Below are positions 1 through 6,900 of a stretch of 11,460 nt of DNA, piece by piece. The translations under genes were made by a program, and so were the position numbers. Position 1 is the stretch's first letter; each line of letters starts with the position of its first letter. This stretch comes from Candidatus Hydrogenedentota bacterium (GTDB taxonomy: Bacteria > Hydrogenedentota > Hydrogenedentia > Hydrogenedentales > CAITNO01). Below the pieces are notes generated by a model, which saw only the letters and a program-made list of their open reading frames with translations, ran no database searches and was not told where the DNA came from. The DNA is taken from the NCBI GenBank assembly GCA_007124105.1, contig SLFT01000431.1, positions 1-11,460 of the forward strand, in the 5' to 3' direction.

Positions 1-684
1 GCGCTCCAGACCATGCGCAGTTTCGTGAACGTCATGCCCGGCGAAAGCCGCGGCTGTCTCGGCTGCCACGAACTGCACAGCCGCGCGCCGGAAAGCGATT
101 TTCGCGCCGCAGCGATGCGCCGTCCCCCAAGCGCAATCGCGCCGCCGCCCTGGGACGACGATACAGTGAGCTACGCCCGCTATGTGCGGCCCGTGCTGGA
201 AAAATATTGCGTCCGCTGCCACGAAGGCGACGGCGAAGGACGCAAGACCTTCGACATGACCGAGCGGCCCGCCTCACCCATCTTCACCGAGCCGTACATG
301 ACCATGATAGGCCGTCCCAGCTGGGGCGCGCCCTACAACCCGCCCGCGGACCCGCCGCCCGGATTCGGTATTGCCGGACAACTCATGGTGGAAGGCTATG
401 ACCAGCGCGACCCCGAAGGCTACGTTACGCCCGAACCCATGACCGCGCTGTCCTATCGCAGCCGACTCGTTGAAATCGCCTCCAGCGGCGAACACCACGA
501 CGTGCAGATAGACGAAATCAGCCGTCTCCGGCTTATCACCTGGGTGGACGCCATGACCCCTTACCAGGGACTCGACGAAATACGCGCCATGCCCGACCCC
601 GACTTCCAGGGCATCAACTGGCTCGCCGTACGCCCCCGCATCCAAACCGCCCCGGTTATCATTCGCCCGGGACCGGTGGATTGA
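1..684 (+). CDS. C-terminal part of a c-type cytochrome-like (hydrazine-synthase-alpha-like) protein; 5' end outside the window
   Basis: The frame is open from base 1, with no stop before the ATG at 13, so this is the 3' part of a longer gene ending in TGA at 682-684. Two covalent haem-c motifs are visible: CLGCH (codons at 55-69) and CVRCH (208-222). The first follows a SFVNVMPGESRG segment, and the second sits in YVRPVLEKYCVRCHEGDGEG. Known: motifs of this shape occur in large exported proteins of Planctomycetota and relatives that resemble the hydrazine synthase alpha subunit or planctomycete-type cytochromes. They are often linked to N-terminal beta-propeller regions, which would lie upstream here. 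The tail (DFQG, WLAVRPRI, TAPVII) looks like the usual family C-terminus. Inference: an exported haem protein with an electron-transfer or redox role; substrate unknown. Nothing suggests true anammox hydrazine synthesis. Oddity: its last 100 bases recur 1,082 bases downstream as a broken copy. Confidence 0.75.
   Translation, partial: ALQTMRSFVNVMPGESRGCLGCHELHSRAPESDFRAAAMRRPPSAIAPPPWDDDTVSYARYVRPVLEKYCVRCHEGDGEGRKTFDMTERPASPIFTEPYMTMIGRPSWGAPYNPPADPPPGFGIAGQLMVEGYDQRDPEGYVTPEPMTALSYRSRLVEIASSGEHHDVQIDEISRLRLITWVDAMTPYQGLDEIRAMPDPDFQGINWLAVRPRIQTAPVIIRPGPVD
617..662 (+). repeat. 46-bp perfect direct repeat, copy A (copy B at 1699-1744)
   Basis: Bases 617-662 inside the end of the first gene are identical to 1699-1744, an exact offset of 1,082 bases. 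Weaker codon-aligned similarity extends left to about 585/1667 and right to the stop codons at 684/1765. The PIN toxin-antitoxin pair lies entirely between the two copies. A perfect match this long inside an otherwise diverged stretch suggests recent recombination or gene conversion. Confidence 0.85.
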
Positions 685-945
685 ACGCGCACGATTTCTA
701 TGATGCTAAAACTATTTTTCTTGTTTCCGCACATCGAAATCACTATATGGAGGAGCAGGGAAGACTTAGAGCCTTTCATGAAGACGCAAACCGGTGGACG
801 GACTATTGGCCCGGATCATTCCTGATGAGCAAAGATACGGTTCCGTTGGCCGCGCATCTGCTGAAGGCGCGGTTAACCGCATGGAACGCGAAATTGTGCG
901 TGTGTTGATGATGAACCATCTGGCGCTCATCATACGCCGCAGGGT

Positions 946-1131
946 TTACAGATTTTGCCGAAGGGTTGTTGTGGACGGTTTTGTCGGTGGGGGTTGCACA
1001 ATATCTCTTACGCCCTGTTCACGCGCTTGCAGTGCGGCCACAATTTTGTCTAAATCATAATCGTACCGCTCGGCATGTTGACGCCTTATCTCGCGCACTT
1101 CGTTGACTATGGGATCTTCAAAGGTATCCAT
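946..1131 (-). CDS. Small antitoxin-like partner of the PIN toxin
   Basis: This is a 61-residue protein read right to left, starting at ATG 1131-1129 and ending in TAA at 948-946. The start overlaps the last 14 bases of the PIN gene, so translation is probably coupled. A GAGGAG stretch inside the end of the PIN gene sits about 10 bases before the ATG and can serve as its ribosome binding site. The N-terminal half is charged and helical-looking (DPIVNEVREIRRQHAERYDY, then DLDKIVAAL). That pattern is typical of small uncharacterised proteins encoded directly after PIN genes of this subtype. The tail is Pro/Thr-rich and probably disordered. Inference: the antitoxin that binds and inhibits the PIN nuclease. 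No ribbon-helix-helix or AbrB domain is obvious, so DNA binding is uncertain. The gene order, toxin first, is the reverse of classical vapBC. Confidence 0.65.
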   Translation of the reverse strand: MDTFEDPIVNEVREIRRQHAERYDYDLDKIVAALQAREQGVRDIVQPPPTKPSTTTLRQNL

Positions 1132-1600
1132 TTTCCATTAACTCCTCAGGCGTACAAATAACGGGGCAGTGATACCCTTGTTCCTGCACGGTGTTTTCTA
1201 TCCTTTTCCGGGACAAAGCGTTCGCAAGGTGGCGACAGTTCCACGTCAACAGGAAGTCTATGTCATGAACGGCACAAATGGCAATATGGAGCGCGTCTTG
1301 TGGGTATCCACGCGGCACGACCGCCTTGTCTATCATAATCCGGGCCAACTCCTTCGCCGCATCGGTTACGGCAAGTTTCGGTGTGTCTTCAAGATATGCG
1401 AGCCGTCGTGTAGCGGCATCAGGGTCTCCTGCCTCCGCTTCTTCGAAGACCAGCGTTGAGCAAAAAAGCGCATACCTGCCCCTGTATGATTCCCACCAAA
1501 GATGTGTTGCCACTTGATGCCCGGAAATGATGGCGTCACGGCTTGGCCGCGCGGCAAGGTAACTGATAATGGTGGTCTCAATATATACGGACGGTTCCAT
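1118..1600 (-). CDS. PIN-domain (VapC-family) toxin ribonuclease
   Basis: The 160-residue protein starts at ATG 1600-1598, with GGGA about 8 bases upstream as a modest ribosome binding site. It ends in TGA at 1120-1118. Features of a PIN nuclease are visible in order: N-terminal YIETTIISYL, where the first metal-binding acidic position is Glu8 rather than the usual Asp; VFEEAEAGD with Glu53/Glu54; PQDALHIAICAVHDIDFLLTWN, with Asp102, Asp115 and Asn121 as likely remaining active-site positions. Known: PIN toxins are Mg2+-dependent ribonucleases that cut tRNA or rRNA and halt growth until neutralised by an antitoxin. Length and architecture are normal for the family. The pair is flanked by duplicated pieces of the neighbouring haem-protein gene, which implies arrival by rearrangement. 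The RNA target cannot be read from the sequence. Confidence 0.85.
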   Translation of the reverse strand: MEPSVYIETTIISYLAARPSRDAIISGHQVATHLWWESYRGRYALFCSTLVFEEAEAGDPDAATRRLAYLEDTPKLAVTDAAKELARIMIDKAVVPRGYPQDALHIAICAVHDIDFLLTWNCRHLANALSRKRIENTVQEQGYHCPVICTPEELMENGYL

Positions 1601-1624
1601 AGACGTTTCCCAAAAGCTTTCTTC

Positions 1625-1653
1625 ATTATGCCACGTCCCTTGTCAGAATGCAA
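1625..1653 (-). promoter_or_regulatory. Candidate sigma-70-like promoter of the PIN toxin-antitoxin pair
   Basis: On the minus strand, TTGCAT (1653-1648) and CATAAT (1630-1625) are separated by exactly 17 bases. They lie 25-53 bases ahead of the PIN start codon. The -10 box matches consensus at five of six positions; the -35 box only at three. Transcription would begin near 1618. Confidence 0.4.
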
Positions 1654-1662
1654 CATGTCGTG

Positions 1663-1765
1663 TGAACGTCCTGCCCGCCCCTGACTTCCAGGGCGTCCAC
1701 TGGCTCGCCGTACGCCCCCGCATCCAAACCGCCCCGGTTATCATCGCCCCGTGCCGGTGGACTGA
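1663..1765 (+). pseudogene. Fragment of a second copy of the haem-protein gene (3' end only, frameshifted)
   Basis: Codon-aligned with 581-684 of the first gene, this stretch reads LPAPDFQGVHWLAVRPRI, then QTAPVIIAP, against MPDPDFQGINWLAVRPRI, then QTAPVIIRP in the intact copy. One base is missing after the 46-base identity block (near 1745-1750). The frame therefore runs past the equivalent TGA (1763-1765) and ends in CRWTERR. No haem motif or other upstream part of the gene is present, because the sequence to the left is the upstream region of the PIN toxin. It is either the remnant of a former tandem paralogue whose body was lost or replaced, or an end duplicated when the toxin-antitoxin segment came in. 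No function is expected. Confidence 0.8.
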
Positions 1766-1829
1766 GCGGCGATAATCTTGGATGTTGCGTAATATTATCC
1801 ATGCATAGATGGGTGCCGTACACTTGCAT

Positions 1830-1850
1830 TGTATACGTTGATCATATACA
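1830..1850. promoter_or_regulatory. Inverted repeat before brnT; candidate autoregulatory operator
   Basis: TGTATA (1830-1835) and TATACA (1845-1850) form perfect 6-base arms around a 9-base spacer, 8 bases before the chosen brnT ATG. The region also contains the palindromes GTATAC and TGATCA, and TATACA could double as a -10 element. Known: ribbon-helix-helix antitoxins of such pairs repress their own operon through short palindromes near the start. That this is the site is an inference. Confidence 0.4.
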
Positions 1851-1858
1851 CTATGGTC

Positions 1859-2182
1859 ATGGACAGTGCGTTTGCATTACCGGACTTTTTCGGGTTTGAC
1901 TGGTGTGGCGGCAACGATGAAAAGAACTGGATTCGTCACCAGGTTGCCCCATCCGAAGCCGAGCAAGTATTTTTTAATCAGCCGCTGCTGGCCGGCCCAG
2001 GTTCAGCATGTTCCCGCCCGGAAAAGCGATTCTATGTTCTGGGCCGCACGGATTCGGGCCGTGAATTATTTCTTGCTTGTACGATACGCGACGGCCGCAT
2101 ACGGGTGATTTCAGCGCGTGACATGAGCCGCAAGGAAAGAAAGACGTACAGAAATGAAGAAGAAGAAGATTCCCGAGTTTGA
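1859..2182 (+). CDS. brnT: BrnT-family toxin (type II toxin-antitoxin ribonuclease)
   Basis: I place the start at ATG 1859, giving 107 residues beginning MDSAFALPDFFGFDW. An ATG at 1853 and a TTG at 1829 are in frame, but the TTG start would put the inverted repeat inside the gene. No good ribosome binding site precedes any of the three, so initiation may be leaderless or weak. BrnT hallmarks are the N-terminal FDW followed by NDEKNWIRHQV, the EAEQVFFNQPLL segment, RFYVLGRTDSGRELF, and the C-terminal IRVISARDMSRKERKTY. Known: BrnT has a RelE-like fold and cleaves RNA, and its partner antitoxin blocks it. The gene overlaps the next one by 29 bases, the usual toxin-first arrangement. The family assignment is firm; the exact start is not. 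Confidence 0.88.
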   Translation: MDSAFALPDFFGFDWCGGNDEKNWIRHQVAPSEAEQVFFNQPLLAGPGSACSRPEKRFYVLGRTDSGRELFLACTIRDGRIRVISARDMSRKERKTYRNEEEEDSRV

Positions 2183-2420
2183 AAACGAGGCTGCTGAGCA
2201 GGCGTTTTGGGCTAACCATGACTCGGCGGAATACCTTGATTGGAGTGTAGCGCGGCACGCACGCTTTCCAAATCTCAAGCCGTCATTGCGCACCATATCG
2301 TTACGTCTTCCGGTGTCCATGATCGAAGACCGGAAGACGCTGGCCAATAAGCGCGACGTATCCTATCAATCGCTGCTGAAGATATTTCTCGCCGAAAGAA
2401 TCGCCCAGGAAAGGAAGTAA
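2154..2420 (+). CDS. CopG-type (ribbon-helix-helix) antitoxin partner of BrnT
   Basis: This 88-residue protein starts at ATG 2154 inside the end of brnT and stops with TAA at 2418-2420. It opens with a lysine-rich start and then IPEFENEAAEQAFWANHDSA, a segment typical of the CopG_antitoxin family that probably wraps the toxin. The C-terminal part from about residue 38 (FPNLKPSLRTISLRLPVSMI, then LANKRDVSYQSLLKIFLAERI) is a predicted ribbon-helix-helix DNA-binding domain. Known: members neutralise their toxin and repress the operon as dimers. An AAGGA stretch lies about 17 bases upstream, too far to be ideal, so the 29-base overlap suggests translational coupling. A plausible binding target is the inverted repeat at 1830-1850. 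Confidence 0.85.
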   Translation: MKKKKIPEFENEAAEQAFWANHDSAEYLDWSVARHARFPNLKPSLRTISLRLPVSMIEDRKTLANKRDVSYQSLLKIFLAERIAQERK

Positions 2421-2864
2421 TATCTACCCCGGATAATTCCACCCGATTTCTGTTGCGCCTGCGACTCTTACGCCACCTCAGACGCGATGCTTACCCACCG
2501 ACTTCAACCCATCCCGTCGTTCCCGTCACTATGGTCAACACTGTCCATCGTGGGCGCCGCCTGTTTAGTCCAACAAAGTTTTCCAGTTTGCGCGGCATCG
2601 GCAAAAAAAGCGCGTGCGTTTTGTTTTCTGGACGACAACAGTTCATGCAATCAGCTCGCTGAAGACAGGGGTACGCCCTGTTGATGCAGATACTCAGACG
2701 CCAAATCCAAGCCATTTCCGTGTTGCCCTGCCGAAGTCTTCAATCAAGAGGGGGTTGCGTTTCGAGTTTGAACCCGCGGCCGACCAATATAAGCGATATA
2801 CAATTTGGCCGTGGACTATGCCATAATGAAGTGGGGGACGAATACCGGAAAGGAATCTATTGCC
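2421..2864. other. Intergenic stretch without a convincing gene
   Basis: These 444 bases between the BrnT/antitoxin pair and the next gene hold only short overlapping reading frames on both strands with no recognisable protein signature. Two things are visible: a short hairpin-forming inverted repeat at 2665-2681, and a purine-rich ribosome binding site (2847-2855) serving the downstream start at 2865. TATACA (2797-2802) and CATAAT (2822-2827) are -10-like, but neither has a convincing -35 box at the right distance. Confidence 0.6.
2665..2681. repeat. Short perfect inverted repeat (hairpin)
   Basis: ACAGGG (2665-2670) and CCCTGT (2676-2681) pair perfectly around a 5-base loop. There is no T-run on either side, so it is not a standard intrinsic terminator. 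It could be a weak terminator of the BrnT operon, a protein site, or chance. Confidence 0.35.
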
Positions 2865-3728
2865 ATGAGAATTCCTCCTTATTGGCGCAAGGAACAATAC
2901 TGCGGTCGCGATCGGAACGGGCGTGAACGTTGCTATGAGGCGTGGGGGTGGTCCTTTGACAGTCCCGAGGATGCCCGCGCCGACGCCGCCGCGCGCGCCG
3001 AACGGCGCTTCAATAGACCCGACACGTCGCTTTCCCCGGAACGTTACGACTATTTGGACCGTCCCCTGCGTGAGGAAATCGTGGAATCCATCGCGCATGA
3101 AGACCGCGACAGCGCCCTGATCACGCGTAACCGTTATGGCTGTCTGGTGCTCAACACGGCCTTCGTCTGTTTTGTGGATGTGGATTATCCGCCGCCCCGT
3201 GGCGCGGGCATCCTGGACGGGTTGCTGCTGGCCTTCTCCGCACGACGACGCCGGGAACGGGCACAAGCGCTTCGCGAGTCCACGAAACGGGAAGTAATGG
3301 ACTGGGCCGCCGAGAATCCCCAGCGCGGGTTTCGACTCTACGAAACCGCTGCCGGGCTCCGTTTGTTATTCACCGATCAGCTTTATGCCCCCGGTTCGAA
3401 TGAAGTGGCCGCCCTGTTTGAAGCATTGCACAGCGATATGCTGTACCGGCGGCTTACGGTCAAGCAGGAGTGTTTCCGTGCCCGGTTGACGCCCAAACCC
3501 TGGCGATGCGCATGCCCAAAGCCGCCCAATCAATACCCCTGGGAGTCGGACGCGGACGAACACAGATACCGGCAGTGGGAACGCGATTATTACGAAAGGA
3601 CAAAGAACCGTCCTGTGTGCCGTGTACTTGACATCTTTGGCCCGGACGCTGAAGAAAAAGAGATTAGCGCCATTGTCAACATCCACGACCACTACACATG
3701 CCTTGATTCCGATCAACCGTTGGCATAA
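2865..3728 (+). CDS. Conserved hypothetical protein, 287 residues, with a DVD motif
   Basis: The frame is open from a TTG at 2805, but ATG 2865 is the better start. It has AGGA about 10 bases upstream, and the resulting N-terminus (MRIPPYWRK) resembles the start I associate with homologues in other bacteria. No signal peptide or membrane segment is seen. The blocks that look conserved are AWGWSFDSPEDA (26-37), DRPLREEI (65-72), ITRNRYGCLVLNTAFVCFVD (86-105) running into DVD (105-107), RGFRLYETAAGLRLLFT (154-170) and CFRARLTPKPWRC (203-215). There are several Cys residues but no clear zinc knuckle. I do not recognise a characterised function. Hydrophobic-DVD followed later by an RGF-x-LY-x-T-x-x-GLRLL strand loosely recalls metal-dependent nucleotidyltransferase or primase-like folds, but this is only a guess. 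It stands alone on the plus strand and converges with the kinase gene. Confidence 0.75.
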   Translation: MRIPPYWRKEQYCGRDRNGRERCYEAWGWSFDSPEDARADAAARAERRFNRPDTSLSPERYDYLDRPLREEIVESIAHEDRDSALITRNRYGCLVLNTAFVCFVDVDYPPPRGAGILDGLLLAFSARRRRERAQALRESTKREVMDWAAENPQRGFRLYETAAGLRLLFTDQLYAPGSNEVAALFEALHSDMLYRRLTVKQECFRARLTPKPWRCACPKPPNQYPWESDADEHRYRQWERDYYERTKNRPVCRVLDIFGPDAEEKEISAIVNIHDHYTCLDSDQPLA

Positions 3729-3954
3729 CAGGATTTTCCCTTTGCCGCGCCAACTGAAAATGTAGGTCGCTCCGATGAACGCTACTGACCGCATAGGCAA
3801 TAGTGACAAGATTAACAGATACCGCATCTACGTTGACGCGCGTCTCTTGATTTCCACGGGTTTTGAGATTGCGTCCGCCCTCACAATAGCGGTAGCCGGC
3901 ATGTCAACATTGCTTCTTTATTCTTGAAGCGGCCTTTTAGTTCAGTTTGATTTA
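3729..3954. other. Convergent intergenic region; no clear terminator
   Basis: The plus-strand hypothetical gene and the minus-strand kinase gene end towards each other here. A weak 5-base stem (GCTTC/GAAGC, 3912-3930, 9-base loop) is followed on the plus strand by GGCCTTTT and might act as a poor terminator. GACGCGCGTC (3835-3844) is a perfect 10-base palindrome. Nothing else stands out. Confidence 0.4.
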
Positions 3955-6900
3955 TCAGACGGGTGCATCCAGTACTTCACGGACGTTTCCCAGCAATTCT
4001 TCGCTCGTGTATGGTTTCTTTATGAGTCGTAAACCGTCCTTGATGATAAAATTTACTTGGATGGCGTCCGCGCTGTAGCCACTGCTGAAAAGGAATTTCA
4101 CGGTCGGGCGGTTCTTCTGGATGTGTTCCATGACATGTTGGCCGCCAAACTTGGGCATAATAACATCCAGTAAAGCCATATCTATTTCGTCGGCGTTTTC
4201 GTCAAAGAGTTCCAGCGCCTTTTGACCGTCCTCTGCGGCCAGGACATTGTAGCCGGCCATGGTCAGTATTGTTTCCAGATAAAACAACATTTGTTCATTA
4301 TCCTCCGCAACAAGGATTGTTTCAGTGCCGCCGGGTCCCGTTTTGCGCGCTGCCGGGCGCGCTTCATCAGGCAACGCATCCACAACAGGAAGATAGATAT
4401 GGAAAGACGTTCCTTTGCCGATTTCGCTGAAAACCTCAATTACGCCCTTGTGCTGTGTGACTATCCCATAAACGGTGGCGAGACCAAGCCCCGTCCCCTT
4501 ACCCACCTCCTTGGTGCTGTAGAAGGGATCAAATATCTGGTTTATATTCTCTTCATCCACGCCGTGCCCGGTATCTGTAATAGTTAATTTTACGTATCTT
4601 CCCGGGACCAGCTGTTCATGGCGGCCACAAAATGCGTCGTCCAATGTTGCGTTTCCGGTTTCAATGGTCAGTGTACCGCCGTCGGGCATGGCGTCTCGCG
4701 CGTTTGTAAAGAGGTTCATCAAAACCACATCAATCTGGCTTCTGTCAGCCCGTATGGTTCCCAGATTCTTTGCGGCGTTGCAATGGACCGCGATATTGGC
4801 GCCAATGAGCGGACGGAGCATGTTCAAGTTCTCATCAATCACTGTTTTCAGGTCAAGGTTGGTCGGCATGAGGGTTTGGCGACGGCTGAACGCCAGCAGT
4901 TCCTGTGTCAATGCTGCCGCGCGGTTTCCCGCAAGATTTATGTCGTTCAGAAGTTGCGCGTTTTCCGAGCCGGGCGCGGCATCCACGCGCAGCATTTCCA
5001 GCAGGCCAAGAATGACCTGGAGCAGATTGTTGAATTCATGGGCGACGCCTCCCGCCAACATGCCTATGGCTTCCATCTTCTGCGCCTGGTGCAATTGCGC
5101 CCGCATTTCTTTATGTTTCGCTTCATCTTGTTTTTGTTTTGTTATGTCGCTGGCGCTGCCAATGGTCTTTATTGGATTCCCGTGTTCGTCGCGAAGGATG
5201 ATGCCGCGGTCCAGCCAGTCGGCGTACGTGCCGTCGGCTCGTCGAATACGAAACTCCATTACAAAGCGTCCGTCGCTTTGACTCGCTTTTTCCATTGCTT
5301 GAAACGCGCCGGCGAGATCATCGGGGTGGATCGCTTCCAGCCATCCGGTAAGAGATGTTGGAAATGTGCCGGCTGCATATCCGAGGCAGTTTTCGAGTTC
5401 GCCGAAGAATTCGGCTTCACCGCTGGACATGTCGCGTTCATAAATAAAGTCGCTGACGCATTCCACGGCGGTTCGGAAGCGTTCTTCGCTTATGCGCAAC
5501 GCTCTCTCGGATTCTTTACGGCTTGTAATATCCCTGCTGATGCCGACTATATAGCGGTTTCCCAGTGAATCTATATAACGCGTTTTCCGGGTGATTAAAA
5601 TCCTTGTTTCACCAGTGCGGATATCTGTGACGGGCTCTTCATTGGTATTGTGCGTCCCGGTGTCCAGCACTTGCTGATCCATTTCCCAAAAGGTCTTCAC
5701 TTCCGTTTCGGGAAAGAAATCCTTGTCTGTTTTGCCGATTAATTCTTCTCGCGTGTATCCGACCAGAGCGACCTCCGCGTCATTGACCATAACAAAGCGG
5801 TGCTGTTCATCCTTGACAAAAACAGGGTCGGCGATAGTGTTGATGATATTGTTCAGGAAGTCGTATGCGCGCCTTGCTTCCTTTTCAGCCTGTTTGCGTT
5901 CGGTAATATCGCTCATTACAGCCAGCACATACCCACCGCCTTCATCGCTTTCTGCAAGGCGCGTAGTAATGAGCAAGTCCCGTGTTTCTCCGTTCACCCG
6001 CGTAATTTCCCATTCCTCCGCTTCAATATCATCCCCTTCGCGCACGTTTTCCATACGTGAGACGGCGCGCGCCTGAACTTCCGGATCGGGATACACGCTT
6101 TGATACCAGCCGGACCGATTGATTTCATCCATGGTATAGCCCGTAATACGGGTCATGGAATCGTTCCACACAGTAAAACGCACATAGGGGAATTCCGGAA
6201 TTGCGCGACATACACAAATGCCCTGTCCCGCGCTCTGAATAATAAGCTTGTTGAACGCGCTCTCGGCGGCCAGCGCTTCCTCAACGCGTTTGCGTTCAGA
6301 AATGTCCGAAGCGATGCTGAGCAGCGCCGGGCGCCCCTGCCACTCGATGGCCTTGGCGTGTATTGACAGGGGAAGCACTGATCCGTCTTTGCGGTAATGG
6401 GCCGCCTCGAAGCGAATTTCCTTCTCTTCAGCGACGCGCCGCATACGATCGGTTATGAGGGCTTCGCTTTCAGGCGTATCAAGGTCACGGAGATTAACGG
6501 CCATGAATTCGTTCATGCTGGCGTAACCATGCAATTCCAGTGTCATATTGTTGGCGTAGAGGAAGTTTCCGTCGGCATCATGCACGGTGATTGAAGCGGG
6601 CGCTTCGTCAAGCATTTTGATTAGCAGCGCCGCGTACGCTTCGCGTTGTTTGCTTTCGGTTAAATCATGATGCGAGGCGATTATCACCCGCTCGTCACCT
6701 GCACTTACAAGACGCGCGCGAACAGAAAGGGGTATGCAATGGCCGTCCCGATGATGGTGTAGCGCTTCAAATGTCAGTGTTTCCTGGTTAAGAACCTGGT
6801 CCATCCGTTCCACCCAAGATGTCTTGTGGCCCGCTTCCAGGGCCGGAAGCCCGTGTTGCAATATTTCATCCGTGCTGTAGCCGTGCAGACGTGCGAAGGC

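Noticed and set aside
1..684. True anammox hydrazine synthase subunit
   Set aside because: Similar domains are widespread in planctomycete-like bacteria without anammox, and no hydrazine synthase beta/gamma genes are adjacent in the window.
681..908. 75-codon plus-strand frame after the haem-protein gene
   Set aside because: No ribosome binding site or family signature; composition is mixed. It may be debris of the rearrangement but cannot be supported as a gene.
585..1765. Composite transposon or target-site duplication around the PIN pair
   Set aside because: No transposase, terminal inverted repeats or insertion-sequence ends are visible, and the duplicated stretch is coding sequence far longer than a normal target-site duplication.
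2453..2715. Several short frames on both strands in the 2421-2864 gap
   Set aside because: They overlap one another on opposite strands, lack start signals and resemble nothing known.
2694..3266. 190-codon minus-strand frame
   Set aside because: It is antisense to the 287-residue conserved protein, which has the better start signal and conserved-looking motifs.
4618..5568. 316-codon plus-strand frame
   Set aside because: It lies wholly antisense to the well-supported kinase PAS/kinase region and shows no protein family signature.
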